NCBI GenBank assembly: GCA_022360015.1
Contig: JAKSDQ010000288.1
Location: 1-64,000, forward strand
From: Cytophagales bacterium
GTDB taxonomy: Bacteria; Bacteroidota; Bacteroidia; Cytophagales; Cyclobacteriaceae
Direction of reading: 5' to 3'
Length of the DNA: 64,000 nucleotides
Both the position numbers and the translations under genes were made by a program. Under the pieces are notes generated by a model. The model worked only from the letters and a program-made list of their open reading frames with translations. It did not search any database and was not told the origin of the DNA. Shown here in pieces: positions 28,103 through 38,271 of the stretch (position 1 is the stretch's first letter; each line of letters opens with the position of its first letter).

Positions 28103-29452
28103 GTGTTTAAAAAAATACTAATTGCCAACAGAGGAGAAATAGCCCTTCGAATCATCAGAACCTGTAAAGAAATGGGAATCGATACGGTGGCCATCTACTC
28201 AACGGCGGACAAAGATAGTTTGCATGTGAGATTTGCCAACGAGGCCGTGTGTATAGGCCCTCCTCCGAGCAACCTTTCCTATTTGAACATCCCTCAGATC
28301 ATCGCAGCGGCAGAAATTACCAATGCCGATGCCATTCATCCGGGATATGGTTTTTTGGCTGAAAATGCCGAGTTTTCAAGGGTTTGTCAGGAACACAATA
28401 TCAAGTTTATCGGCGCATCGCCAGAAATGATCAACCAAATGGGCGATAAGGCTACTGCCATAGAGACCATGAAAAAAGCAGGTGTTCCTACCATACCGGG
28501 TTCGGACGGATTGTTGGAAACAGTGGAAGAAGGCATGGCGATCGCCAAAAAAATCAAATATCCGGTAATGCTAAAAGCCACCGCAGGTGGCGGCGGAAAA
28601 GGAATGCGCATCGTTAAGGATGAAACAGCATTTAAAAAAGCATGGGACGATGCCCGGATGGAAGCAGGGGCGGCCTTTGGCAACGATGGCTTATATCTTG
28701 AAAAGTTTATTGTTGAACCGAGGCATATCGAAATCCAGGTAGTAGGTGATAAAACCGGTAAGGCCTGCCATCTTTCGGAAAGAGACTGCTCCATACAAAG
28801 GAGGCACCAAAAGCTGGTGGAAGAGACTCCCTCGCCTGCTATGACCAAAAAGCTGCGCGATCAAATGGGCGAAGCCGCTGTTAAAGCGGCCGAAGCTATC
28901 AACTATGAGGGTGCCGGAACTGTTGAGTTTTTGGTCGACAAAAACAAGGATTTTTACTTTATGGAAATGAACACCAGGATTCAGGTGGAGCACCCTATTA
29001 CCGAGCAGGTAACCGACTTTGATCTTATCAAAGAGCAGATTAAAGTGGCCGCCGGTATTGAAATCTCTGGTAAAAATTATTATCCACATCTCTACTCCAT
29101 GGAGTGCCGCATCAACGCAGAAGACCCTGCCAGGGATTTCAGGCCAAGCCCGGGGAAAATCACCAACCTTCATCTTCCGGGAGGTCAGGGAGTGAGAGTA
29201 GACAGCCACGTATATGCTGGCTACACCATTCCACCGAATTATGACTCTATGATTGCGAAATTGATTGTCTCCGCACAAACAAGGGAAGAAGTTATTGTAA
29301 GGATGAAGAGGGCCCTGGAAGAGTTTGTTATCGAGGGTATTAAAACCACCATCCCATTTCACATTAAACTGATGGAAGACCCACAATTTCAATCAGGCAA
29401 GTTTACCACCGCCTTTATGAACACTTTCGACCTGAGCCAGATCGAAGAATAA
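28103..29452 (+). CDS. accC: acetyl-CoA carboxylase biotin carboxylase subunit
   Basis: ATP-dependent carboxylation of biotin on AccB. The 449 residues match AccC length. The GTG start gives [19 protein letters not shown], the invariant family N-terminus. An ATP-grasp domain carries the glycine-rich [14 protein letters not shown], and [15 protein letters not shown] contains the catalytic region; CRINAEDP is in the C-terminal part. It ends the operon; an interrupted hairpin (29462-29500) without a T-tract follows. Confidence 0.97.
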   Translation: MFKKILIANRGEIALRIIRTCKEMGIDTVAIYSTADKDSLHVRFANEAVCIGPPPSNLSYLNIPQIIAAAEITNADAIHPGYGFLAENAEFSRVCQEHNIKFIGASPEMINQMGDKATAIETMKKAGVPTIPGSDGLLETVEEGMAIAKKIKYPVMLKATAGGGGKGMRIVKDETAFKKAWDDARMEAGAAFGNDGLYLEKFIVEPRHIEIQVVGDKTGKACHLSERDCSIQRRHQKLVEETPSPAMTKKLRDQMGEAAVKAAEAINYEGAGTVEFLVDKNKDFYFMEMNTRIQVEHPITEQVTDFDLIKEQIKVAAGIEISGKNYYPHLYSMECRINAEDPARDFRPSPGKITNLHLPGGQGVRVDSHVYAGYTIPPNYDSMIAKLIVSAQTREEVIVRMKRALEEFVIEGIKTTIPFHIKLMEDPQFQSGKFTTAFMNTFDLSQIEE

Positions 29453-29537
29453 ATAAAGCCAACCAAATGGTAACCTCCCGGGTATCAGGTTGTCTTTGGT
29501 AGTAAAATACAGTTATTTACTAACCAATGTAAGTTGC

Positions 29538-30250
29538 ATGAAAACGCAAAACAGAAGCTATTACATAGCCCTGACAGGGTTATTTTTTTCTGATTACCGC
29601 TTGCGACAACCATTTCCATGATTGTATCCGTGGAAACGGTCCTAACGCCCGGGTAGAAAGAAACGTCACCGGTTTTAACAGTGTATACAATGGCATCAGT
29701 GCCAATGTGCACATTGCACAAGGCGAACCTTACCAAGTAACCATAGAAGGTAGAGAAGATGTGGTAGATGAAATCCGTACAACAGTTGACGGCGATGCAT
29801 TGAGTATACGGTATTGTTTGAAAGGTGGGAATGTAGATATATTTATCACCATGCCGGCTATCAGAAGTATTGCCAATTTGGGATCAGGTAGCATATTTAG
29901 TGACAACATCTGGGAAAGTGATGACCTGAATATGTCCATTACAGGTTCCGGGGATATCAAAGCCGATATGGAGGTGGGTAATCTTGAATACAAAATCACA
30001 GGATCGGGGAAGGCTAACGGGTAATTGCACCTTTCAGGATATCCGGATTTCAGGGTCGGGCCGGGTGAATAGTTTTGGTCTGAGGAGTGATGAAGCCTAC
30101 GTCAGCATTTCCGGCTCGGGCCGGTGTGAGGTGACTGTGGAACAAAAACTGGATGTAAAAATCTCCGGAAGCGGATCTGTTTTCTACAGGGGCAACCCTT
30201 CAGTCAGCTCCTCCATCTCCGGGTCGGGAAGGATATTTGAAGACAACTGA
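29538..30250 (+). pseudogene. GIN-domain (DUF2807) lipoprotein, two frameshifts
   Basis: Read across two frames, the stretch encodes an exported adhesin-head-like protein: a signal start (MKTQNRSYYIALTGLFF), a lipobox ITACD, ARVERNVTGFNSVYNGISA, then repeated SGSG turns (NLGSGSIF, ITGSGDIK, ISGSGRVN, SSISGSGRIFEDN) typical of the DUF2807 right-handed beta-helix. The first break is at a run of seven T (29583-29589), where removing one T restores the frame. The second is between about 29984 and 30024, also needing one base removed, possibly at GGGG 30006-30009. Each intact piece is still well conserved, so decay is recent or the assembly has homopolymer errors. The C-terminal domain of the PspC protein at 38.7 kb is a relative. 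Confidence 0.8.
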
Positions 30251-30589
30251 CCACCACCACCGAGTCCCCTTTGTGTCTTGTGTCTTGGTGTCTCTCATAT
30301 AACTAAAGTGCTGTTATTTTCTGCGGATGGGAGCAACGCTGTTGGGAAATTACTATATAAGTAATTCGTAAATTTTTGAATATCAAATGTTTATGAATTG
30401 GTTATTTTTGTTAGATGTTTGGTCAATTGTCTGACCTGGGGAAACTTTGTGGTTCACCATTTTTCACCACGGAGGCACTAATACACAAAGAGATACGGAG
30501 ATTTTCGCCTGTAAAATAAAAATACAAGCACCGTCTTAAGTTGTACAACAGCCACGGGACGCATGCGCCAGGTGGGAAAGTAACGGATT
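30251..30589. other. 339-bp intergenic region with dispersed repeat pieces
   Basis: This lies between the GIN pseudogene and the convergent porU gene. It holds a degenerate inverted copy of the CACGGAG/CACAAAG repeat (about 30264-30296), a clearer copy at 30466-30501 and a downstream piece at 30540-30569, described separately. No gene is seen. Confidence 0.6.
30466..30569 (+). repeat. dispersed repeat, copy 1 (CACGGAG..CACAAAG plus CAACAGCCAC piece)
   Basis: The first block starts CACCACGGAGGCACTAA and continues ACACAAAGAGA. The second block, GTTGTACAACAGCCACGGG, starts at 30540. Both blocks recur in the same order and orientation at 44566-44654. Resembles the CACGGAG-type intergenic repeats scattered through many environmental bacterial genomes; that comparison is from general knowledge. 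Confidence 0.7.
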
Positions 30590-33500
30590 TTACCTAAGTA
30601 GGTATAACTTACCGAAACCTTTTTTAAAGGCCTTGTCGGCAGCAGTTTCACGTTTTTTTATGTCAGCGGCATTTCCACCCATGATTACCCGGTACAAATA
30701 CACACCGTTGGCCAGTTGATCACCGAACTCATCCCTTCCATCCCACGCAAAGTCTGAAATATTGTTTCCCACCCTTATGGCCCCCAACTCATTTTGCGTA
30801 ATTTCCCTGACAATTTTTCCGGTAACCGTCATGATCTGAATTTTAATCTGATCCGGAATCTCGCTTCCGGTTAGCGTAAATACAAACCTGGTACTGGTAG
30901 AAAATGGGTTTGGATAGGGGTAAAAATTGGTAATACTTGACTCATTGATCACCTCAAACCTGATTTTGTAGGGTTCTATTCCCGACTGATTTCCGCTGGC
31001 ATCGGCTGCCTGAACCAGGAGGGTATACAGGCCGTCTTCCAGTTGTTCCGGCTGATATTCAACTTTAAAGTCCGAATTTTCAGTAGCTTCAAAGTAGCGC
31101 ACAGTCGGATCAGAAAAATTTATTTTAGTGAATTCACAATTCTGACAACCATCATCCGGCGTACAATCCTGGCATGGAACACCCAGAAAAACGGCTATAC
31201 CCACCGTATCTTTTTTCAGCAAGGTTTTGTTCTCATCTTTCAAAGAAATGGATATAAGCGGACTGGGAGAAACTATCTCACCGTCTAAAATGTAAATTCC
31301 GTCGAAAACCACATCAATGATAGGATTAATCGTATCTTTATTAACAATCAACGCATTGGTGATATCAATAATGTTGTTGTTATAGCTTTGCTCTACTTCC
31401 AACCTGGGGTTGACAAATACATTCAGATTATTTTTTCCTGCCTTATCATTCGTGTCGAGAGATAGTCGAAATGGGGTCGCCTGTCCCGGCGCCGGTTCAT
31501 TTATTTTAAAGCTTGACTCGGTGGCGGATCTATTACTTTGATTAAACAAAGAATAGCTTACTGTCAATGAGTCGGTAAACTGCCTGGTGGAGATGTTCTC
31601 AAAGATGAAATCAGTCTCAACCGACTCCCCTTCCTGCCTGTCGCTGTCAAAGTTTTCCATAGCTTTCTCCGTTAGGTACAGGATTCCTTCGGGAGTCGGC
31701 TCATAAAATACCTGCCAGGATTTTAACTGAGAGGGGGTAAGGTTTACTTCATCTTTGATATCATATCTTATTTTCAGGAAGGGGTAGGCTGTCGCATCTA
31801 TTCCGGTCATGTCTATTTCACCAGCCTGTATATTGTCAAACAGTTTGGTCTCATTACCCGATAAGTCAATCCCATATATGTCAAAATCAAAAAGGTCCGT
31901 TTGTGGCTGCTCTGAAATCTTGACTTTGTTCACAAAGTTATTCCAGCTTAATGCAGGGCCGATTAGGGTAGAGCCGATAGACCCCTGCTTGAATTTTGAA
32001 AGAAGCATCTCATTCAGGGAAATCTGCTGTTCGTTGGCAGGTATAGCAGACGCGCCGTCGGCAGTAATTACAGTGGCTGTACCCGGTGCGGCTCCTTTTT
32101 TGCCTAAAATGATTAGGGGCTCTCCGGCCTGCATGGCCGAAATGGTAGCGCTGGCAACACCTATTTCTTCCATTTTGGCTATGGTAGTAGCTGGCCAGGT
32201 GTTGTAAGATACGGAACCCAGAGACATCATCAACACATAATCATCAGTCGATACGCCGTCTATATATTGATCCATGAAAAGGTTATTGACTATATCGGAG
32301 TTGGTGAAATTATTAATCAATTGTGGTAACCGGCCACAACGCCTTAAATCCGATACATCCCTGTTGGTAAACGATAACACCACATAGGGCAATCCGGTCT
32401 GATGGTCAAAAGCCAGGGCATTCATACTGTTATTCCTGCAAATTCTATTGCCAGGACTGCTGATAATAAAGGGAATATTCTGTACGGTTAATTTTATATT
32501 GACAGGATTACTATCAGGGTGAAGTTCACCATAGGTAACCGCCTCAAGACTGGTTTGGCTTTCCTTAAATTGCCAGGATTGGGTGGTTTCATTGCTGTCC
32601 AGACCGGTAACCACAGCCTCTGAAAACTGATCAAACCTTGTCTGAGACCACCCTTCGGGGCTATCTTTTATATAAATAAAGGAGCTCTCCGACCAGCTAT
32701 CCTCTTCACCCGGCTGAGGGTTGGCAAATTTGGTGCGCCAATAATATACTGTGCTATCATGGGCCGGAACATCTATCAGCAAATCAGTCTGCCAACGGGC
32801 AACTACCCTGGCTTCTACCGAGTGGGGCTTTTTAAAGGGACTATCGAAGGTACTTACTGTGTCAATTTCAAACAAAAACAACCTGGTTTCAGAAAAGGGA
32901 TCTGTCGACTGCGCAATAAGCATAACAGGCTGTGAATTAATGACGCCATAATTGTGCGGCAATATATTGGCCGTACCGGATAAAGGAATAAAAAACGTAG
33001 TAAAAGCAGTATTATTACCCTCATTCATTTCCGGCACAAGATTCCTTGCGTCTACCTGTATCTCAAAGGAGTTATTGCCAAATGCGTTACCACCCATTGG
33101 AACATCATAAAAAATTGTATCCTGATAAAAAACCGGTGCAAATTTTAAAGTATCATAGTTAAAATTGACACCGTTACTCAAGGTTCTGTTTACATTAATG
33201 GCGATGGAATCAGTGCTGACCCGTCCATAGTTTTCCACAATAATACCTATGCGAAGCGTTTCATCTGCCGCCGTAACTTCTCCCCCATCCACAGATTGGA
33301 AAAAGACATCCTCCTTTTTTACAGAAAAATCCGGCTGACTTGCCCCAAAAAGCTTTATGGCCGGGTCACCCTGTAAAATAACCTCCTGCGATTGTGTAAT
33401 ATTTGCCTTGGAGTTACCAAAGTTCTCCAAAAACCTTTTATTGGTTTCAACGATAATATTTCCGATGGACTGACCGAAAAAGGTCGAATCGCCATAGGCA

Positions 33501-35761
33501 GTGCTGTAAAATATATTAGTGTGATTTTTAAGCTGGCTAACAAAACCAGTGGTGCTATGGGCCATAAAATTCAATGCACCTTTTCCAGGGGTGAATATCC
33601 AATCCTCGCCAAAGGTAAAAAAAGTGTTAAAGATGTCCCCCGCATCACAACCATTCACCAGGATGGCAGGGTATCTTGCTTTGTTATTATAACCCATCAA
33701 TTCGTTAGACACATTTCCGATTTCAATATCAGTGACCGATGCGGACGAGTGCCCATAAAATGTGATCAAAGAAACCCCTTTATTGACTTGCTCGGAAATA
33801 TTAAAAAGCTGCACTACACTATTATCGCTTTTGTTGATTGTCGATACTTTCCCTCCCAAATACACATCCTCGGCTATATTTTTAAATCTATCTACAAAAC
33901 CGGCAAACAATACCAGCTCCGATGCGGTTTGTCCACCGCTTAAGTGAATGATGTTTTTCCTCCAGAGATCATCAAAAGGAACTGCTTCCATCTCAATGAC
34001 TTTGTTAAGATATACCAATACCTCCTCAGGTTCACGCGCATTTAAACGGCCTATAGGCACAGGCGCCAGGTCGACGTTACCACCAAGCCCGGCAACAAGC
34101 GCTGCATCTGAACCAGGCACACCGCTGGTGGGCACCAGATTACTCAACGAAAATGATTGAGGGGACTTTCGGTAGTAAACATTGGTACGCCTGATCCTGG
34201 TTTCCAGCGATAAAGCCTTACCAATTAAAAATATGTACCGGAGATTTCCCGACTGCAACATAAAATTTGCAAATCGCCGGATGGCCAATGGTGTTTGCTC
34301 GCCATAGCTGAACTGGTTGTAAAGCTGATCAATGTTAACCAGTAATGTATCGAATTTCCCTCCTGCCAGCGAGGCCCTGTATGCTGCATAGTTCTCAACC
34401 GGATCGTCTACCGCTGATGTTGGTTGACGCAAGTCCTGATGAGAAATGATGATGTAATTATGATCGGAGGGATCAATGGCGCGAAAATTTATTTTTTGGA
34501 TGTTGGGGGATAAAAATCCGTTGGCATTGACGAGAATTTTTCTGCCTGAGACGCTGTTATCCACCACAAAATCCAAAAGACCTGTCTGATTATTGAATCC
34601 AATTCTCCTGATATCGCTTAAACCGGTAATGTCATAAAGATCGACCTGTGCCGGCGCGCCGGTCACTTCCACATAAGACTTTCCGGAAGGATTGTTTGCC
34701 AGGTTCAAAATTTTGGTATTTTCTCCCGCCATGTCAAAATTCTGAGGATAGGTTATCTTAATAAAGCCGGGAGCGACAACATCCGGGCCGCCCTCCGGAG
34801 AAACTGAAACCCTCACAATCAACGCGCCATCAGCGCCTACATCAGACCATGCCAGATCCTCCAGTAATAAATATTTGCGATAAAAATTAAATTCGGCAGT
34901 TGTTAAGGTTCTCATGGACCCGGCGTTAGGCCCGACCAATATACTCACATGATGCTCCCGGTTGTTATTACCCACCAGTAGTAAATTTAACTTCGGTTTG
35001 GACCCGGCCTGATTACTGTTGGTAAGATTAAAGGAAAAATCCCGGAATTGACCGCGTTGTATGTTCGGTCCGATCCATCCCTCTCCCATATCAAATTGTG
35101 CCAACCAGGTTTTGCTGTTGTTTCCACCTTCGGGATATGTCCTCCCTCTTGAATATTGATCCGTGTATACGTCCAGAATTTCATTACTATGATCTGTTTC
35201 GGCTGGAATACCACTTACGTTGTTCTCTGAAAAAAAGGGCATTCTTTTGCCATTGGCCGGGCTAAGCTTCCAGGTTAAAAAATAGGCCGAAGCGTCTGAA
35301 AACAGGTTGTAAAAAGTATGTGGTTGATCTCCGGGTGCTAAATAAAGTTCTGTGTCAAGTGTACCATCATTTGCCTGACCATAAAATTCTATAAAATCAC
35401 CGGCGTCAAAATTAGCATCCTCCTGCCCCTCGATCCTGATAGCCTGTTCCACACCCCTGTGAAAAATCTGAATTCGTCTCGGATCAACTGCGTTAACAGG
35501 AAATCCGGCATCTACCAGATTGTTGAAAGTTAACCGGTAAATCCCATTTTCGGCAACCGTTAATTTATAATACGTTTGATTAAAGTCGATCCACTCATTA
35601 CCATAGATTTGTGCTTGCAGGTTGTTTGCCCAAAAGAAAAAAGCCGAAATTGAAATCATACACAACGAAAACCTTGTCTGAAAACCTAAGATAAAGTTAT
35701 ACATACGCCAAAATTTCAAACTATCGACAACCATCCCCATCAAGAAGTATCTTAACCCCAT
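30590..35761 (-). CDS. porU: type IX secretion system sortase PorU
   Basis: Outer-membrane-associated gingipain-like (peptidase C25) transpeptidase that removes the C-terminal signal from type IX cargo and attaches cargo to lipopolysaccharide. The 1723 residues include a signal sequence ending near NNLQAQ, an N-terminal beta-rich region, and the C25 domain with His671 in FYGHSSAS and Cys705 in VNGCDAGD. Long Ig/CARDB-like beta regions follow. A C-terminal type-A sorting-like domain (FYPYPNPF, then WDGRDEFGDQLANGVYLYRV) is present. It is far longer than the roughly 1150-residue Porphyromonas protein. The ATG used is one base after the porV stop (TAACATG); an ATG 19 codons on (35704) would give a shorter signal peptide. 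Confidence 0.94.
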   Translation of the reverse strand: MGLRYFLMGMVVDSLKFWRMYNFILGFQTRFSLCMISISAFFFWANNLQAQIYGNEWIDFNQTYYKLTVAENGIYRLTFNNLVDAGFPVNAVDPRRIQIFHRGVEQAIRIEGQEDANFDAGDFIEFYGQANDGTLDTELYLAPGDQPHTFYNLFSDASAYFLTWKLSPANGKRMPFFSENNVSGIPAETDHSNEILDVYTDQYSRGRTYPEGGNNSKTWLAQFDMGEGWIGPNIQRGQFRDFSFNLTNSNQAGSKPKLNLLLVGNNNREHHVSILVGPNAGSMRTLTTAEFNFYRKYLLLEDLAWSDVGADGALIVRVSVSPEGGPDVVAPGFIKITYPQNFDMAGENTKILNLANNPSGKSYVEVTGAPAQVDLYDITGLSDIRRIGFNNQTGLLDFVVDNSVSGRKILVNANGFLSPNIQKINFRAIDPSDHNYIIISHQDLRQPTSAVDDPVENYAAYRASLAGGKFDTLLVNIDQLYNQFSYGEQTPLAIRRFANFMLQSGNLRYIFLIGKALSLETRIRRTNVYYRKSPQSFSLSNLVPTSGVPGSDAALVAGLGGNVDLAPVPIGRLNAREPEEVLVYLNKVIEMEAVPFDDLWRKNIIHLSGGQTASELVLFAGFVDRFKNIAEDVYLGGKVSTINKSDNSVVQLFNISEQVNKGVSLITFYGHSSASVTDIEIGNVSNELMGYNNKARYPAILVNGCDAGDIFNTFFTFGEDWIFTPGKGALNFMAHSTTGFVSQLKNHTNIFYSTAYGDSTFFGQSIGNIIVETNKRFLENFGNSKANITQSQEVILQGDPAIKLFGASQPDFSVKKEDVFFQSVDGGEVTAADETLRIGIIVENYGRVSTDSIAINVNRTLSNGVNFNYDTLKFAPVFYQDTIFYDVPMGGNAFGNNSFEIQVDARNLVPEMNEGNNTAFTTFFIPLSGTANILPHNYGVINSQPVMLIAQSTDPFSETRLFLFEIDTVSTFDSPFKKPHSVEARVVARWQTDLLIDVPAHDSTVYYWRTKFANPQPGEEDSWSESSFIYIKDSPEGWSQTRFDQFSEAVVTGLDSNETTQSWQFKESQTSLEAVTYGELHPDSNPVNIKLTVQNIPFIISSPGNRICRNNSMNALAFDHQTGLPYVVLSFTNRDVSDLRRCGRLPQLINNFTNSDIVNNLFMDQYIDGVSTDDYVLMMSLGSVSYNTWPATTIAKMEEIGVASATISAMQAGEPLIILGKKGAAPGTATVITADGASAIPANEQQISLNEMLLSKFKQGSIGSTLIGPALSWNNFVNKVKISEQPQTDLFDFDIYGIDLSGNETKLFDNIQAGEIDMTGIDATAYPFLKIRYDIKDEVNLTPSQLKSWQVFYEPTPEGILYLTEKAMENFDSDRQEGESVETDFIFENISTRQFTDSLTVSYSLFNQSNRSATESSFKINEPAPGQATPFRLSLDTNDKAGKNNLNVFVNPRLEVEQSYNNNIIDITNALIVNKDTINPIIDVVFDGIYILDGEIVSPSPLISISLKDENKTLLKKDTVGIAVFLGVPCQDCTPDDGCQNCEFTKINFSDPTVRYFEATENSDFKVEYQPEQLEDGLYTLLVQAADASGNQSGIEPYKIRFEVINESSITNFYPYPNPFSTSTRFVFTLTGSEIPDQIKIQIMTVTGKIVREITQNELGAIRVGNNISDFAWDGRDEFGDQLANGVYLYRVIMGGNAADIKKRETAADKAFKKGFGKLYLLR

Positions 35762-35762
35762 G

Positions 35763-36833
35763 TTAATTCAAACCCACTTTTAAAGAAAATACGTGCGAGT
35801 ATAACGATTCAGACTGATCCCCGATATCGGTTAAAGCATAATCTATCATCACATTGTTAATTTTAACACCAAGCCCGGAATTAGGTTGAAAGCTGGTATA
35901 GGTGGATTCATCAAAATCTTTTACTTCCTGAATATTGCCTACCCCTAATCGGAAATAGACGATTTCACGGTAGTTCAGTTCCATTCCTATATTGAGGTCC
36001 ATAGAAGCAAAATCCGATTTTAAGATAACATTTCTTCGTCCGTCAAATGAAAATACCAGGTCGGTGGATGCCAGCAGGCCAAATTTTTCTTTGATCTGAA
36101 AATACCTCGATACACCTAAAATGGCCTTTGGCAGCGTAATCTCAATTGAGTTCTCGGGAATCTCATTGCCCGTTTGGGTAAAAATATCAAAAACCAGCTC
36201 TGAATTATGGCTCCAGGCATTAAAGGTTCCGGTTATATCCCTTAACATGACCCCGAACTGCCACCCATTTCTCTCCAATTGGGCTCCCACATCCAGGCCA
36301 AAGCCCCAGGCATTGGCAAAGTCACCGGCATTTCTATGAACTACTTTGAAATTGGCTCCCATATTAAGGCCAGGCAGAAAACCCATTTCCCTGGCATAGG
36401 AAAATATGAAAGCATAGTCTGCGGAAGAAAAAAACCGGATATTATTATAATCAATAGCCCCATTGGCATTATATAAAAACCTGGTATCCGGTATATCGTC
36501 CACTGCAAAGCGAATCACCGAAATAGCCAGATGACTTGAAGTGTCGATGGCAGTAGCAAATGCTGCGTAGTCATACTTGGCAATTCCCGCAAAGTATTCG
36601 GCATGCATCAACGCAAATTCGTATTTGCTTTCAATACCTGATAAGCCGGCAGGATTCCAGTAACCCGATGTCACATCCTTAACATTGGCCACCTGTGTCC
36701 CTGACATTCCCAAACCCCTGGCACCGACGCCTATAGAGAGAAATTCATTACTAAATTTTGGACTAACCGCCTGAGAATAAACAATTTGGATTGTTACAAT
36801 AAAAACGGTCAGATGAATTAATACCTTCTTCAT
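35763..36833 (-). CDS. porV: type IX secretion outer-membrane protein PorV
   Basis: FadL-like outer-membrane beta-barrel that collects cargo from the SprA translocon and hands it to PorU. The 356 residues begin with a signal peptide (cleavage near VYSQA) and the conserved FLSIGVGARGLGMSGT and SGYWNPAGLSGIESKY blocks, then alternating strands to a C-terminal strand ending VFSLKVGLN. It is directly upstream of porU, one base apart, the conserved order in Bacteroidota. The rest of the T9SS is not in the window. Confidence 0.94.
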   Translation of the reverse strand: MKKVLIHLTVFIVTIQIVYSQAVSPKFSNEFLSIGVGARGLGMSGTQVANVKDVTSGYWNPAGLSGIESKYEFALMHAEYFAGIAKYDYAAFATAIDTSSHLAISVIRFAVDDIPDTRFLYNANGAIDYNNIRFFSSADYAFIFSYAREMGFLPGLNMGANFKVVHRNAGDFANAWGFGLDVGAQLERNGWQFGVMLRDITGTFNAWSHNSELVFDIFTQTGNEIPENSIEITLPKAILGVSRYFQIKEKFGLLASTDLVFSFDGRRNVILKSDFASMDLNIGMELNYREIVYFRLGVGNIQEVKDFDESTYTSFQPNSGLGVKINNVMIDYALTDIGDQSESLYSHVFSLKVGLN

Positions 36834-37172
36834 TCAACTGCTCAATAAAAACCTAAATTATTAATATTTTAATTTCAATTCCAGTAATAATTCGGTTAAT
36901 AAAATACAAGGTAATGAAAAAGATAAATTCAAAGCTATTTTTTAGAGTATGGGAAAATTTCGCGATCCTTGATATTTCATAATGCAATTACCGCCTGACT
37001 ACCCCCTGATTATTATTAGTCATACCATAAATTTGCAGTCATAGTATAAATCAATCGACGTAGCCAATTGATTATCAATTTTTTAACGTTTAGTATGACC
37101 GTTATTCCATAGCCAACAAATATGATCTGTGAATAGATCAACTATTAGAAAAATACTATTTCTCCCTGATAA

Positions 37173-37769
37173 TCAACAGATACGGTCCAAAGCGTGGCCG
37201 CTATCAACGGTCCAAATATAGTTACGCTTTCGGGCGATGCCGAACCTTTGGAGTCAATTGCTGAAGATTTGGACCATCGGGATATACTCCATCGTTTCCT
37301 CAGGGTGAATGTACCTTTTCACCGTCATCATATGGGATCGTTAAAAGATGAGTTAATTGCTCCCCTGCAGCGTCTTCAGACAACTGAAGCCAAGGTTCCA
37401 CTTTATTCGACGGTAACTCGAAAACAGGAAGATGGCAAACACCTGAATAGTGATTAATTGGTACAAAAATGTCAGAGAGCCTGTATTTTTCACCGATGCT
37501 TTGCAGTCTATGATTAATGATGGATACAACACATTTATTGAGATCGCACCACACCCGGTCTTAACCAATGGCGCTTTGAAACTGTTAAAAGAAACCAAAA
37601 CCCATCAACGCAAAAGGCTGGACGAAGACAACCATCCGTTTTTGCCGGAAAACACGCAAATGATCTCTGATCCCGGTCAAATACTGTGGAGCCTGCCGTT
37701 GAGTGACAGGGCACACCCGTATCTGAAAGACCACGAGGTTGACGGAGCAATGGTTTTTCCTGGCAAAGG
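37173..37769 (+). pseudogene. relic of a type I polyketide synthase (AT C-terminus plus DH N-terminus)
   Basis: The first frame encodes VAAINGPNIVTLSGD and then VPFHRHHM, the hallmarks of the back half of a PKS acyltransferase domain. At about 37456 one extra A breaks the frame; removing it joins HLNSDYWYKNVREPVFF, the canonical AT sequence. The second frame continues through IEIAPHPVL and, after a linker, HPYLKDHEVDGAMVFPG, the opening of a dehydratase hotdog. Both ends are cut: an in-frame stop at 37170 and a jump to unrelated sequence after FPGKG. The piece keeps the domain order of a modular or iterative PKS. No other PKS gene is in the window. Confidence 0.8.
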
Positions 37770-37931
37770 GCACAAGAAGAAGAAATGAGGCAAAATATGG
37801 AAGAACTCGCTGCCACCCAGGAAGAACTGAGCAGGAAAGAAACCGAATATCAAAAAGTAATCGAAAAGCTCAAAGGTGAGGTGGAAAGGTTAACCTACAA
37901 AACATCTGAAAAGGTCCGTGTGACAGGATGA
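37767..37931 (+). pseudogene. fragment of a PAS/chemoreceptor-type signalling protein
   Basis: In a frame shifted from the PKS relic, about 54 codons read RAQEEEMRQNMEELAATQEE and then a coiled-coil continuation with Arg-Lys-Glu repeats to TGA. The QNMEELAATQEE coiled coil is a recurrent linker in Cytophagales PAS-sensor and methyl-accepting proteins, as I recall them. No PAS or kinase domain is left on either side. It starts exactly where PKS similarity ends, so the two relics were joined by a deletion or recombination. Confidence 0.65.
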
Positions 37932-38248
37932 GTCAAGGCAACTTATATTGCCACTTTACATAGATTAGGGGCCACATGTGCGGGCTTTTTGTCTCGAATT
38001 ATCAAATTTCGTGCTTACACACCTATTCAGGGGTTGTTCAATAAAGTCTATTCATATAGATAATCAGATTTTATTTTGCCCGACCTATCAAAACCCACAT
38101 CACATTGTGCGAGCCTCTCAGGCTCATGGGTCGATCTTTTAGCGAAACTCCGGCACCGGGGAAAGAGTTCATACACTTGATTTATATTTTTTAATTGTTT
38201 TATATAATTTTTTAAAGAATGTATTATGCAAGCTAGTTTTTTTTACTC

Positions 38249-38271
38249 AGTACTTGGCTATACATAGTACT
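38249..38271. promoter_or_regulatory. possible PadR operator upstream of padR
   Basis: Two AGTACT palindromes lie 11 bp apart about 45-65 bp before the padR start. PadR regulators usually autoregulate through paired sites close to their promoter, which fits position, but the sites were not matched to a known PadR motif. Confidence 0.3.

Noticed and set aside
29462-29500. Terminator after accC
   Set aside because: A stem with an internal bulge exists (ACCAAA/TTTGGT, AACCT/AGGTT) but there is no T-tract, so it was mentioned but not listed as a terminator.
29583-29589. Programmed frameshifting at the T7 run of the GIN gene
   Set aside because: A second frame break lies downstream with no slippery site, so decay or sequence error is the simpler reading.
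29485-29999. Open minus-strand frames across the GIN pseudogene
   Set aside because: They run antisense to recognisable GIN coding sequence and encode no recognisable domain.
37932-38066. Plus-strand 42-codon frame after the signalling relic (TLHRLGATCAGF)
   Set aside because: No start codon of a normal kind, no homology recognised, ends in AT-rich sequence.
38050-38175. Minus-strand frame reading FPGAGVSLKDRPMSLRGS in the padR upstream region
   Set aside because: Short, no start context, not recognised. Possibly a piece of a dispersed repeat but no second copy is in the window.
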